DNA of 36,096 bases, taken from the NCBI RefSeq assembly GCF_001439635.1, contig NZ_LMBZ01000002.1, positions 221,358-257,453 of the forward strand. Reading direction: 5' to 3'. The notes under the pieces were generated by a model. That model was not told the origin of the DNA, did not search any database, and saw nothing but the letters and a program-made list of their open reading frames with translations. Each line of letters starts with the position of its first letter. Position 1 is the first letter of the stretch. The translations under genes and the position numbers were made by a program. Below, piece after piece: positions 23,092-31,656 of the stretch. This DNA is from Solibacillus cecembensis. Lineage in GTDB: Bacteria; Bacillota; Bacilli; Bacillales_A; Planococcaceae.

Positions 23092-24279
23092 ATGACTAAT
23101 GTATATATAATCGACGGAGCAAGAACAGCATTTACTGCATTTGGAGGATCTTTCGCAAGTGTAGGGGCTACAGAACTTGGCGCAGCGACAGCGCTTGAAG
23201 CGATGAAGCGTGCCAATCTACAACCGAATCAAGTTGATCATGTTATTTACGGAAATGTTATTCATAGTAGTGAAAATGCATCGTACTTGGCGCGTCATAT
23301 CGGGCTTCATGCAGGCGTACCACAAGAAGTTCCCGCTTTAACGTTGAATCGATTATGTGGTTCAGGGATGCAAGCCATTGTAACAGGCGCTCAGCATATT
23401 TTACTTGGTGAAGCACAAATTGTGTTAGCGGGTGGAGCTGAAAATATGTCGCAATCCCCATATGCGAACTTTGAGCAACGATTCGGTGGAGCCAAAATAG
23501 GCGCATTAAAGTTTCAAGACATGCTGCAATCGACGTTAACTGATCAATATACAGGAAGCGGTATGGGGTTAACGGCGGAAAAATTAGCAGAGCAGTACGA
23601 AATTTCACGTGAAGAACAAGATGCGTTTGCCATTGAATCCAATCAACGTGCCGCACAAGCACAGCAAGACGGAATATTTGCGGAAGAAATTGTGCCCGTT
23701 GAAATAAAAACACGAAAAGGTACCATCATCATAGATAAAGATGAACATATTAAACCACAAGTAAATGCAGAAGGAATGGCGAAACTTCGACCTGCATTTA
23801 AACAAGATGGAACCGTGACAGCTGGTAATGCTTCAGGAATTAATGATGGCGCGGCATCCATTGTTATAGCCGGTGAAGATGCCGTGCAAAATCACGGATT
23901 AAAACCTTTAGCACGCATTGTTTCTTGGGGTGTAGTTGGCGTCGATCCAACAATTATGGGCATTGGTCCTGTGCCAGCTATCAAACAAGCATTGGAACGA
24001 GCGAACCTGACAATTGACGATATTGATGTATTTGAAGTAAATGAAGCGTTCGCCGCGCAATTTTTAGCAGTTGAAAAAGAACTTGGATTAAATCGTTCCT
24101 AAACAAATATCCATGGTGGAGCAATTGCGCTTGGCCATCCTGTAGGTGCAAGTGGCGCACGGGTATTATTGTCAGCGGCCTATGAACTAAAACGTCGCAA
24201 TGGAAAATATGCAGTCGCAAGTCTTTGTATCGGTGGCGGGCAAGGAATTGCAGTGGTCATTGAACATACAGAAAACTAG
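23092..24279 (+). pseudogene. thiolase (acetyl-CoA acetyltransferase) with an in-frame stop
   Basis: The reading frame matches a full 395-codon thiolase, the last step of beta-oxidation or its reverse. A-L-T-L-N-R-L-C89-G-S-G contains the acylated cysteine. Codon 337 (24100-24102) is TAA, after L-G-L-N-R-S. Without any frame change the rest follows: [12 protein letters not shown]349-P-V-G-A-S-G and A-S-L-C379-I-G-G-G, the other two catalytic residues, then TAG 24277-24279. The truncated 336-residue product lacks both, so it should be inactive unless the stop is read through. Start ATG 23092 has AAAGGAGG. A single substitution (for example AAA or GAA to TAA) explains it. Confidence 0.9.
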
Positions 24280-24303
24280 TCAAGTGAAGGCAGGTGAAAG
24301 AGC

Positions 24304-25143
24304 ATGAAAATAGGAGTTATCGGTTCAGGTATTATGGGAAATGGCATCGCCCAAACATTTGCCATGGCAGGATATGATGTCATACTTAGTGACCTTAATG
24401 AGGAGGCAATAACGAGAGCACGTGAAGTCATTGCTGTAAATATTGAAAGAGTGTTAAAAAAGCATGACAGCATGCAAAGTGGCAATGAAATTCTCCAACG
24501 TATTCAGTTTACTACCGAAAAGAATGCATTAGCAGATACGGATTTAATTGTAGAAGCGATTATTGAAAATATGGAAATGAAAAAGGCGATTTTCAAAGAG
24601 TTAGATGAAATTTGTGCGCAAAAGACGATTTTTGCATCCAATACTTCCAGTTACTCAATTACAGAAATTGCAGCTGCAACTACGCGTCCTGATCGTGTGT
24701 GCGGTATGCATTTCTTTAATCCAGTTCCAGTCATGAAGCTCGTCGAAGTGATTCGTGGGGAATCCACTTCAGATGAAACAATCGCCTTTGTTCAACAATT
24801 AGCAACGCAAATAGGGAAAGAAAGTATTACGGTGACCGATGCACCATTATTCGTTGTCAATCGCATACTCGTACCGATGATTAGTGAAGCGATTTTTGTC
24901 TTAGATGAAGGTATAGCAACCGCTGAAGATATTGATAAAGGGATGGTTTTAGGGACAAATCAACCAATTGGCCCGTTAAAGCTTGCGGATATGATCGGCT
25001 TGGATACGTTACTGTATGTTCAAGAGACACTGTTAAATGAAACCGGTGATTCGAAATATCGCATTTCACAATCGCTGAAAAAGCTCGTACGTGCAGGGCA
25101 TTATGGACGAAAAACAGGGCAAGGGTTTTATTGCTATAGTTAG
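24304..25143 (+). CDS. 3-hydroxyacyl-CoA dehydrogenase
   Basis: This 279-residue enzyme interconverts 3-hydroxyacyl-CoA and 3-oxoacyl-CoA with NAD(P). The N-terminal Rossmann fold begins M-K-I-G-V-I-G-S-G-I-M-G-N-G-I-A-Q; Asp31 (L-S-D-L-N) would bind the NAD ribose. A-S-N-T-S-S-Y-S-I-T-E-I and the HAD signature G-M-H-F-F-N-P-V-P-V-M-K-L-V-E-V-I (containing the catalytic His) follow. The C-terminal domain ends G-H-Y-G-R-K-T-G-Q-G-F-Y. Length matches single-function HBD/PaaH-type enzymes. It is the last gene of the operon, 24 nt after the broken thiolase. No enoyl-CoA hydratase gene lies in the operon, so it must be elsewhere. Confidence 0.9.
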   Translation: MKIGVIGSGIMGNGIAQTFAMAGYDVILSDLNEEAITRAREVIAVNIERVLKKHDSMQSGNEILQRIQFTTEKNALADTDLIVEAIIENMEMKKAIFKELDEICAQKTIFASNTSSYSITEIAAATTRPDRVCGMHFFNPVPVMKLVEVIRGESTSDETIAFVQQLATQIGKESITVTDAPLFVVNRILVPMISEAIFVLDEGIATAEDIDKGMVLGTNQPIGPLKLADMIGLDTLLYVQETLLNETGDSKYRISQSLKKLVRAGHYGRKTGQGFYCYS

Positions 25144-25161
25144 TGGTGAGAATAATTTAAC

Positions 25162-25206
25162 AAAAAGCTTATTGGACAGGGCGTTTCTGCTTCCAATAAG
25201 CTTTTT
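25162..25206. terminator. terminator of the fatty-acid operon
   Basis: AAAAAGCTTATTGGA pairs perfectly with TCCAATAAGCTTTTT across a 15-nt loop. A/T tails allow function in both directions. Confidence 0.88.
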
Positions 25207-25299
25207 GTGTGGTGATTGATTGGCAGTTGATTGTTGTAGGTTGTAATTTGAAAAAAGGTAGTATGCTCAAACTAAAGATATAAGCCTAGTAATTCGATA

Positions 25300-25830
25300 T
25301 CAATCTGTACTTAATAACGAATACATATTAATGTCAATAAAGTTCCCTTTAGATATTTCGTACTGTCTAAAAGTTCCTTCAAATGTGAAATTAAGTTTTT
25401 GTAAAACCCTGATAGAATTTACATTCGCAGGTTCTACCTTTGCTTCGATTCTATTTAGTTTCAAAGTTTCGAATGCATAAGTAAACAATGCACTTATACC
25501 TTCTGGAGCATACCCCATGCCCCAATAGGCTTTAGCTAGGTCATAGCCAATTTCAGCCTTAGCATTCTCAAAGTCTATAAAATTGAACCCACACGTACCT
25601 ATTATTTCGTTGGATTTTCGTTCAATCATGCTGAACCGAATTGCTTCATTCGTCTGAGCCAAACCTTCAAAAAGTTCAATCATTTCTTTTGCTTGAACTT
25701 CTTGTGTAAAGCTAGAAATATTCATGAATTTCGTTACATCTGGATCAGACCAAATTTTAAACAAGCTAGGTGAGTGTGAAACTTCCATTCTTCTTAAATA
25801 CATTCTTTCAGTGTTTAGTTCTTTTATCAT
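25300..25830 (-). CDS. GNAT acetyltransferase, RimJ/RimL-like
   Basis: I chose ATG 25830 (M-I-K-E-L-N-T-E-R-M-Y-L), because the GGAGG site lies inside the longer frame that starts at 25845. The 176-residue protein has the Acetyltransf_3 layout: N-terminal L-N-T-E-R-M-Y-L-R-R, the strand V-D/S-D-P-D-V-T-K-F-M, I-G-T-C-G-F-N, E-I-G-Y-D-L-A-K-A-Y-W-G-M-G-Y-A-P-E-G (acetyl-CoA pyrophosphate-binding loop) and L-N-R-I-E-A-K-V-E-P-A-N-V-N-S-I-R-V-L-Q-K-L-N-F-T. It transfers an acetyl group to an amine, possibly a protein N-terminus. The target is unknown. Single gene. Confidence 0.85.
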   Translation of the reverse strand: MIKELNTERMYLRRMEVSHSPSLFKIWSDPDVTKFMNISSFTQEVQAKEMIELFEGLAQTNEAIRFSMIERKSNEIIGTCGFNFIDFENAKAEIGYDLAKAYWGMGYAPEGISALFTYAFETLKLNRIEAKVEPANVNSIRVLQKLNFTFEGTFRQYEISKGNFIDINMYSLLSTD

Positions 25831-25989
25831 TTCTTTTTCCTCCAATATTTTTGATCGATTAGATTAAAAATATCGCTATCTGCGCATAATTCAGTCCCTT
25901 CAAAGCTGTATCGTTTAATAAAACCAAGAGTAACAAATTATAGGGTCATTAGCAAATACCCTTAGCCACGTTACTATTTGAGGAAGCGC

Positions 25990-26355
25990 CTATGAAAATT
26001 TAGGATCAATTTGATTTTGAACTTTCTTTGTTAGTTTTTCAAAAACTAGCTGATACGAATGAAGAATTAGATTTTCTATCATATCATCGGATAAATCTGA
26101 ATCTAAATAAATAGAGTTCCAGTGCGTCTTATTCATATAATAACCTGGAATAATACCTGGATAAGTTTCTCGTAATTCTTCCGCACGAGCGGGGTCACAT
26201 TTTAAAGTGATGATAGGCTTCCTGTCAACATCTCCTCCCATCATTGCAAACATCTTTCCGCCAACATGATAACGATCCGCTTGCCAGTCTACTTGGTAAT
26301 CATGTGTTGTTCCAGGTAGTGTGAGACAAAAAGATTGAAGTTTAGATTTTTCCAT
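25990..26355 (-). CDS. MmcQ/YjbR family protein
   Basis: The product has 121 residues and matches the small MmcQ/YjbR family (CyaY-like fold, proposed DNA-binding). Landmarks: C-L-T-L-P-G-T-T-H-D-Y, V-G-G-K-M-F-A-M, I-T-L-K-C-D-P, P-G-Y-Y-M-N-K-T-H-W-N-S-I (the conserved h-M-n-k-x-H-W motif) and D-D-M-I-E-N-L-I-L-H-S-Y. The reverse-strand site AAAGGAGTTTG precedes ATG 26355. The biochemical role of the family is not established. It is a single gene, 159 nt from the GNAT gene on the same strand. Confidence 0.85.
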   Translation of the reverse strand: MEKSKLQSFCLTLPGTTHDYQVDWQADRYHVGGKMFAMMGGDVDRKPIITLKCDPARAEELRETYPGIIPGYYMNKTHWNSIYLDSDLSDDMIENLILHSYQLVFEKLTKKVQNQIDPKFS

Positions 26356-26478
26356 TTAACAAACTCCTTTTATAATTCGAAACTCGAATTCGATTACATT
26401 CATTATAATCAATAAGTTATGAATTTCACTAATATTATAGTGAAAATTGCGACTTTAATTGGTATGAGGAAGTTGATG

Positions 26479-26625
26479 TCACAATGTTTCCCTAAAATTT
26501 TCCTTGTACTTTAAATACGTCAACGTAAAAGCCATACCACAAATAATGATATACCAAGGACTGCTAAATCTTAAAAGGGCAAATGGCGTTTCAAATAAAA
26601 AGGCGAATAACAAAATAATAAACAC
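26479..26625 (-). pseudogene. short membrane-protein fragment
   Basis: A 48-codon reverse-strand frame (GTG 26625 to TGA 26479) encodes two hydrophobic helices, V-F-I-I-L-L-F-A-F-L-F and W-Y-I-I-I-C-G-M-A-F-T-L-T-Y, ending K-Y-K-E-N-F-R-E-T-L. A stop lies three codons upstream and no ribosome binding site is evident. It is most likely the tail of a lost membrane-protein gene; a tiny intact membrane protein cannot be excluded. Confidence 0.35.
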
Positions 26626-26696
26626 TTTAGCTTAAGAATGTTTTAAGCAACTTATTCCGTGTTATATAATGAATTAAAGTGAATAGTGGCGAATCA

Positions 26697-26890
26697 ATGG
26701 GCTACGAAAAATATGAACGTATATACAATGAGTTAGAGGTATTAAAGGTATTACAATTGAAGCTCGTATTTTAGCTGCAGGTCAAAATGATGTTACCTAT
26801 GGGCTTAATGAAATGATGACAGCTGACGAAAAAGCGCAATATGATGCGATTAATCCAGATGAAATTGCGGATGAGGAATTATTTGAGTGA
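26697..26890 (+). pseudogene. small frameshifted gene of unknown family
   Basis: ATG 26697 begins M-G-Y-E-K-Y-E-R-I-Y-N-E-L-E-V-L-K and then loses frame. Another frame continues I-T-I-E-A-R-I-L-A-A-G-Q-N-D-V-T-Y-G, M-T-A-D-E-K-A-Q-Y-D-A-I-N-P-D to L-F-E and TGA 26890. Restoring one base near 26745 gives an acidic protein of about 63 residues. Size and acidic tail are phage-like, but I recognise no family. Confidence 0.4.
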
Positions 26891-27018
26891 TGGAATCAAA
26901 AAGTTTCCTTGAAGTTTATCAAATCGCAGGAAAACAATTAGGGCAGATGTAAAGGTTATTTACTTTTGTTGAAATTTTTCCAAAGCAACTATATCTGATG
27001 TAAACGAGGGAATTGAAA

Positions 27019-27603
27019 TTGAAAAAAAGATTGGTTATCGGATTTTCTCTAACGCTAGGACTTGCCATCAGTATTTATTTTGTTACTGATCAATATATAG
27101 TAGAAACAAAAAATCTCCATAGTGGCATGATGGCTTCATACGATAATTATGAGGAACGTCTTAAGGGAAGCGATTTAGTCGTTATTGCAGAGTTAGTTGA
27201 CGAACCTAAAAATGTATTGACCCCTTATGGAGGCGGTTATCCAGACGGTCACCATGTAAGCAAAATAAAAATTTCTCATGTCATTAAAGGAAATGATGAA
27301 CTCGGCCAAAAGATAATCGATATCAGGGAGCCTTATTATATAATGGAGAAAGGCCTATCACCTGGTAAATACGAAGTCTTTTATGGCGACTATACAAAAA
27401 TGGAACAAGGGAATAAATATTTACTGTTTCTTGGTTGGACCGAAAAGTGGGGACAGCATAGTATTGCATCTGCGCATGAAGGGAAATTTAATTTGGACGG
27501 CAAAGATAAAGTAGAACAAAACAAGATTCGGGGAAATGACAAGTTACAAAAATTAAGAAAAGATATTTTTAGCCACGTAGAGATTTCTAAATTTATTGAG
27601 TAA
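27019..27603 (+). CDS. secreted or membrane-anchored protein of unknown function
   Basis: TTG 27019 is preferred (M-K-K-R-L-V-I-G-F-S-L), 8 nt after GAGGG (27006-27010); the TTG at 27013 is too close. The protein has about 194 residues: basic start, one N-terminal hydrophobic helix (about 4-23) that could be a signal peptide or anchor, then a soluble extracellular domain. It contains S-D-L-V-V-I-A-E-L-V-D-E-P, S-K-I-K-I-S-H-V-I-K-G-N and E-Q-G-N-K-Y-L-L-F-L-G, a beta-barrel-like pattern seen in Bacillus hypothetical exported proteins. No catalytic motif recognised. It is a single gene. Confidence 0.6.
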   Translation: MKKRLVIGFSLTLGLAISIYFVTDQYIVETKNLHSGMMASYDNYEERLKGSDLVVIAELVDEPKNVLTPYGGGYPDGHHVSKIKISHVIKGNDELGQKIIDIREPYYIMEKGLSPGKYEVFYGDYTKMEQGNKYLLFLGWTEKWGQHSIASAHEGKFNLDGKDKVEQNKIRGNDKLQKLRKDIFSHVEISKFIE

Positions 27604-27783
27604 AATGAGATTTTTCGAATGGACACTTTTTTCTATGCCTTCCGCAAACGAACCGTGGAGGGCTTTTATGGTGCACCGTGATCGCATTCGAAACAGGTAA
27701 CTACCCGCAAAGTAGATTCTCGATGCGTCTCACATTGCAACTTTTTTATTTATGGCAGTGGGTAAGCGGGGGATATGTAAAAA

Positions 27784-27811
27784 AAACCGGCAAAAAAATG
27801 TTTGCCGGTTT
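27784..27811 (-). terminator. terminator of the SASP gene
   Basis: AAACCGGCAAA and TTTGCCGGTTT pair perfectly; on the reverse strand the stem is followed by a T-run (complement of 27778-27783). Confidence 0.85.
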
Positions 27812-27824
27812 AGGATGGATTAAC

Positions 27825-28181
27825 TTAATTTGTTTCGTTTTCGTTCGCATTATTTGCAAACTGTCCAGAAGCTTGATTTTTGTTTGCTTCTGCTTGTTGG
27901 AGTTGTTGTTTGACTTGGTTAACGTCCGTCTCACTTCCGAATTCTTCATTCATTGAATTCGAAGTTCCAAATTGTCCAGAAGCTTGATTTTTATTCGCTT
28001 CTGCTTGTTGAAGTTGTTGTTTGACTTGGTTAACATCGGTCTCCATGCCGAATTCTTCGTTCATTGAGTTCATGGCATTCGGAGTTGCAAAACGACCAGA
28101 AGCTTGATTTTTGTTCGCTTCTGCTTGCTGGATTTTTTGTCTGATTTGTTTAACATATTCGTTGTTGTTATTATTTTGCAT
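27825..28181 (-). CDS. sspE: gamma-type small acid-soluble spore protein, three repeats
   Basis: The start is ATG 28181 (M-Q-N-N-N-N-N), 6 nt after GGGAGGTGA. The 118-residue protein is rich in Q, N, A and E and lacks hydrophobic segments. It carries three copies of Q-Q-A-E-A-N-K-N-Q-A-S-G-x-F, separated by N-S-M-N-E-E-F-G-x-E-T-D-V-N-Q-V-K-Q-Q-L linkers; E-F-G-[MS]-E-T is the recognition site of the germination protease Gpr. Gamma SASPs are amino-acid stores degraded at germination and do not coat DNA. B. subtilis SspE has two repeats, this has three. It shows that the organism forms endospores and should be made in the forespore under sigma-G. Confidence 0.92.
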   Translation of the reverse strand: MQNNNNNEYVKQIRQKIQQAEANKNQASGRFATPNAMNSMNEEFGMETDVNQVKQQLQQAEANKNQASGQFGTSNSMNEEFGSETDVNQVKQQLQQAEANKNQASGQFANNANENETN

Positions 28182-28287
28182 GTATTTCACCTCCCGAATT
28201 TAGTCTGTTCAGAAGTTTTTTTATTATCCTTAAAATTTTTTAATTTGAAAAATTGATGAAGTATACACCAATACTTAAAACAATTGA

Positions 28288-28380
28288 AATGCTAAAAAGA
28301 CTTGGGAAGCTTTTGTGAATGAGTGTTCTGCAGTTAAGCCAAAAGAAGGGCACACACTGTATTATTTGGAGGGGATTTAG
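28288..28380 (+). pseudogene. C-terminal fragment resembling a phage RecU-like resolvase
   Basis: After a stop at 28285-28287, about 30 codons read T-W-E-A-F-V-N-E-C-S-A then V-K-P-K-E-G-H-T-L-Y-Y-L-E-G-I before TAG. The last 15 residues match the end of the RecU-like pseudogene at 32654 (V-K-S-K-D-G-Y-V-L-H-Y-L-E-A-V) at about 10 positions. It looks like an isolated fragment of a related gene. The rest of 28182-28430 is featureless. Confidence 0.4.
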
Positions 28381-28430
28381 TTTGCTACAATTGACCTAAA
28401 CGTGTAGTAGATATAGTTTCTTCTAAAAAA

Positions 28431-28454
28431 AAATCACCTATTAAAAGGTGATTT
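28431..28454 (-). terminator. terminator of the DUF7010-like gene
   Basis: AAATCACCT and AGGTGATTT pair around a 6-nt loop, followed by T on the reverse strand. It overlaps the stop codon of the gene. Confidence 0.75.
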
Positions 28455-28999
28455 TAAACAAGATTAACTTTAAGCTCTCTTTGAATGAACAGCACACCTA
28501 GTCCATACACGATAGAAATAGCTAAAGGTACAAGAGTGAATGCATGATCGACAAAGAAGCCACCTAAGATTAGAGCAGAAAAACAGGCTCCCAAAGTCAC
28601 AAATAAATAAGCTTTACTTTTATAAATCCACATGTAAGGAAGAAAATGAGAGCCTGCAAGTAAACCGATTGTGAAGGGTAGGTATTCCGGTATATTCATA
28701 TATACAATAATAAATACAGGTATATAAAACGCTTGAGGAGCCGCAACTATCCCGATTAAAGTACCTAATGGATTGCCAGTAGCGTTAATATTAACACCAA
28801 GCATTTTACTAATCAGAATTCCAAAAGGAAAAATAGCACCTAAGCCAAATATCCATATTAATTGCACAACTTCTATTGGAAAAACTAATGGCATTAGGGT
28901 GAAAATTAAAAAGATAATAGCTCCAGACAGTAAAATGGGAAATCCTTTCTTGGTTTCAAATATGACTTCCTTTTGTAAATTCTCAAGTGTTTTACTCAT
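28454..28999 (-). CDS. multi-helix membrane protein, DUF7010-like
   Basis: The 181-residue protein begins M-S-K-T-L-E-N-L-Q-K-E-V-I-F-E-T-K-K-G-F-P, a short amphipathic segment, then about six transmembrane helices (about 20-40, 43-64, 82-103, 106-122, 131-150, 154-174). The opening L-x-x-L-x-x-E-V-x-x-x-x-K-K-G and the internal N-P-L-G-T-L and G-S-H-F-L-P-Y motifs match the DUF7010 family of small Bacillales/Actinobacteria membrane proteins of unknown function. Reverse-strand AAAGGGGTTAATTT precedes ATG 28999. Single gene. Confidence 0.65.
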   Translation of the reverse strand: MSKTLENLQKEVIFETKKGFPILLSGAIIFLIFTLMPLVFPIEVVQLIWIFGLGAIFPFGILISKMLGVNINATGNPLGTLIGIVAAPQAFYIPVFIIVYMNIPEYLPFTIGLLAGSHFLPYMWIYKSKAYLFVTLGACFSALILGGFFVDHAFTLVPLAISIVYGLGVLFIQRELKVNLV

Positions 29000-29618
29000 A
29001 AATTAACCCCTTTATTAAATTACTATAATCTTCCTAATACCATACCAATATTTTACTATATTTACTATAACTATTTAAATAAAATGCCTAGATTTAATGA
29101 ACTTTTCGTATAAACTATGCAGAAGTTAAAGGACAACAAAGCCGCAGAAGTAGACTACTGAACTACTTTAAGGATTAAAAGAAATATATTATTTCGTAAA
29201 AAAGAAGATATAAACGAATTCAAGACAAGCATTTGAAGAAGCTAGTCAATGTCGTAAAAAATAAACGTACACTCTTTGGGTTCACTCAGAAAATAATGGT
29301 TAATCTATTTTGCAATTTCATCTGAACTTCTATAGCTGCAACCGATTAAAAAAAGTATAGTACCGCTTAATTAAGTGCTAGTGCTAGTCAAAATCAAAGT
29401 ACCAACTTGCGCATAATTCATTAATTTAATTCCGGAATTATTAGGCTATTGTGAAATTTGAAGTGGTTGAGTATTTTTTATTCTCGATGTAAAAAAATAT
29501 TGGCGATTTAGTTGGTGAACGATAGATAACAAGCAATTGGAACAAAAAAAAGACCTGAGCTCCCACCCAGATCAGCATAACTATACAGATCAATTATAGT
29601 AAGTATGTTTGAAGTTCT

Positions 29619-29777
29619 CTAAAGTATCGAACGGAAAAATTCATAGAATCCCATATTCATAGGTATCGCCCATACAAAGAAACCTAGTAATGTAATTGGA
29701 CCAAGGAAAAAATTGAATATCTTTTGGGGCAAGAGTTTTTCAAAAACCATTTTGTAAATTATTCCACAAACAACCAT
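29619..29777 (-). pseudogene. C-terminal fragment of a membrane protein
   Basis: The reverse-strand frame (ATG 29777, open back to about 29824, stop TAG 29621-29619) has two hydrophobic helices, L-L-L-P-I-V-M-V-V-C-G-I-I-Y and F-L-G-P-I-T-L-L-G-F-F-V-W-A-I-P, ending M-N-M-G-F-Y-E-F-F-R-S-I-L. No ribosome binding site precedes it, so it is probably the end of a lost gene. Confidence 0.4.
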
Positions 29778-29929
29778 AACAATAGGGAGTAATAAAATCG
29801 ATGAGATGCGGAAGTGTATTTTTTACATTTTTGAATTTTGAAAAGTTTGGCTGAAATATTTAGGGAAGTGGACCACTCACTTTTAGCTATATAGCCCTTT
29901 ATTATGAGGACTTCCAATAGGTGAATGTA

Positions 29930-29957
29930 AAGCCCCATCAGAAATCGAGGGGCTTTT
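29930..29957. terminator. hairpin
   Basis: AAGCCCC pairs with GGGGCTT across a 12-nt loop, followed by TTATT. No intact gene stands directly before it, which supports gene loss here. Confidence 0.55.
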
Positions 29958-30145
29958 ATTATGCTATCCCAATGAGACATTATCAGATGTATTAGTTATG
30001 AGGTGTTTACTTCATTCGGCTTGGGTTAATTGTTTGATACAATAAGACCAAATCTGGGGTGGTGCCTGTTTTTTATTGTTTGAACCCCTTGACCCCAAGA
30101 ACTCTGGATTAAGAAATCAACTCCTTAATATTTAAAGTTAATCTT

Positions 30146-31204
30146 TTATTGGCAGATTGAACCTGTTTTTATACCCGTAGGACCGTTAAATCCTGGGATT
30201 GTAGCAACGACCATATTGGTTGCTATTTTTATGACAGACACAGTATTGTCAGCTTGATTTGTGACATATGCAAATGTTCCATCAGGCAATATAGTTACTT
30301 GGTCAGGAGATAATCCTACAGGGATTGTAGCGATTACCGTATTTGTTCCTGTATTTATGACTGATACAGTATTACCGCCTTTATTTACAATGTAGACACG
30401 TGTTCCATCAGGTGTAATTGCTGTTCCAACAGGTCCTGCTCCAACAGGGATTGTATTAATGACTGCGTTTGTTGCTACATCAATGACAGATACTGTGCCA
30501 CTATTTTCGTTTGTTACGTAAGCAAATTGTCCGCTCGGAGTGAAAACGATTGATCTTGGGCGCAATCCCACAATGATTGTATTAACCACGGTATTAGTTG
30601 CTGTATTTATGACTGATACTGTACCTGAATTTTCGTTTGCAACGTAAGCAAACGCACCGTTCGGAGTAAAAGCGATACCTTGGGGTTGGAGGCCTACTGG
30701 AATAGTAGCAGATACGGTATTAGTTGCAGTATTTATGACTGATATAGTGTTAGATCCATGATTTGATACATAAGCAAGTACTCCATTTGGTGAAACCGCA
30801 ACACCAAGAGGATTAACTCCTACCGGAATGGTAGCGATTGGAGTGTTAGTTGCAGTACTAAAAACTGTTACATTATTCGATAAGAAAGCTGGAACATAAC
30901 CAAGTGTTCCATTTGGTGAAATCGCTACTTCTAGTGGACCAGTTCCAACTGGAATGGTTGCGACAATAGTATTTGTCGCTGTATCAATTACTGAAACTCT
31001 ATTATCAGGCGTATCTAACTGTCCAGCGTCTGTAACATATACGAGAAAATTACAATTTGGTGGTATAGGTAAAAATGGCTCTGTACAAAAACACAGACAA
31101 CAATCACACCCACACTCACACTTACAACAACAACGACAACGACAACGACAATTTGGGTTTGATTTAAACTTAAACCTTTTATAATATTTAATATCTTTCT
31201 CCAT
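30146..31204 (-). CDS. seven-bladed YVTN beta-propeller protein with Cys-cluster N-terminus
   Basis: The 352-residue protein has three parts. Residues 1-18 are basic. Residues 19-40 hold 13 cysteines out of 22 (C-R-C-R-C-R-C-C-C-K-C-E-C-G then C-D-C-C-L-C-F-C). From about residue 55 seven repeats of about 42 residues follow, each with Y-V-x-N, the strand V-S-V-I-N/D-T-A-T-N, I-P-V-G and a P-N/D-G turn: a YVTN-type seven-bladed propeller, usually a protein-protein interaction platform. No signal peptide or anchor is seen. Cys-rich plus propeller suggests a disulfide-crosslinked spore-coat or exosporium protein; that is inference. Reverse-strand CATATAGTA (31241-31233) fits a sigma-K-like -10 box. 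Single gene. Confidence 0.85.
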   Translation of the reverse strand: MEKDIKYYKRFKFKSNPNCRCRCRCCCKCECGCDCCLCFCTEPFLPIPPNCNFLVYVTDAGQLDTPDNRVSVIDTATNTIVATIPVGTGPLEVAISPNGTLGYVPAFLSNNVTVFSTATNTPIATIPVGVNPLGVAVSPNGVLAYVSNHGSNTISVINTATNTVSATIPVGLQPQGIAFTPNGAFAYVANENSGTVSVINTATNTVVNTIIVGLRPRSIVFTPSGQFAYVTNENSGTVSVIDVATNAVINTIPVGAGPVGTAITPDGTRVYIVNKGGNTVSVINTGTNTVIATIPVGLSPDQVTILPDGTFAYVTNQADNTVSVIKIATNMVVATIPGFNGPTGIKTGSICQ

Positions 31205-31656
31205 TTTGGTCTTCCTTTCTTTAATATATTAATACTATATGCAAATATTTTTAAGTTTCTTGTATGAATTACCTAAATCAAATACTTCTGATAAGTGTCG
31301 AGTGGTTGATTAAATTAGTTTCCAAGTAGATTGTTTTATTCCCAAATTATTGTGTTTGCAAGTGTTTTTTTATAGAAATATCTTTCTAACTATATTAAGT
31401 TGAAATTATATATTTATATTTGGTAAAGAGAGGTATTGGAATAAGGATTTAGTTTTTAAATTTAGACGATACATATTATTAAGAAGTGATAAATATTGGG
31501 TGATGTTACCAAAAAAGTGGTTAGGAGACTTGTGGAAAAAACCGAAAATACTTTTGCATCAAAAAGAGATCAACCAAAAGTCTACGCAAGGATAGTTTCA
31601 ATGATTTCAGTGTAATAGATTCCCATTTGATTTATGATTGTGTGGGGGGATATTGA
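31205..31656. other. intergenic region with one small possible frame
   Basis: Upstream sequence of the propeller gene, with the sigma-K-like -10 box at 31233-31241 on the reverse strand, then AT-rich sequence. A 39-codon frame lies at 31496-31615. GTGGGGGGATA at 31641 is the ribosome binding site of the next gene. Confidence 0.5.
31496..31615 (+). CDS. possible very small basic protein
   Basis: TTG 31496 to TAA 31615 encodes 39 residues, beginning L-G-D-V-T-K-K-V-V-R-R-L-V-E-K-T-E-N-T-F and ending Y-A-R-I-V-S-M-I-S-V. The amino-acid use looks protein-like, but the upstream AAGAAGTG is a weak ribosome binding site and no family is recognised. It may equally be a fragment. Confidence 0.25.
   Translation: MGDVTKKVVRRLVEKTENTFASKRDQPKVYARIVSMISV

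Larger units (their letters stand above)
26356..27018. other. gene-poor stretch with two degraded frames
   Basis: Apart from the small reverse-strand membrane frame (26479-26625) and the frameshifted forward frame (26697-26890), I see no gene. GAGGG at 27006-27010 serves the next gene. Confidence 0.5.
29000..30145. other. 1.1-kb stretch with only remnants and a hairpin
   Basis: No intact gene. A short tail S-R-Q-A-F-E-E-A-S-Q-C-R-K-K ends with TAA near 29264. TAATTCCGGAATTA (29427-29440) is a 14-bp perfect palindrome, and TGCGCATAATTCA beside it (29409-29421) also occurs near 25882. A reverse-strand membrane remnant lies at 29619-29777 and a hairpin at 29930-29957. The rest is AT-rich and full of stops. 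Confidence 0.5.

Noticed and set aside
27678..27956. Forward 92-codon open frame
   Set aside because: Lies opposite the SASP gene and its terminator; no ribosome binding site, composition is the mirror of the repeats.
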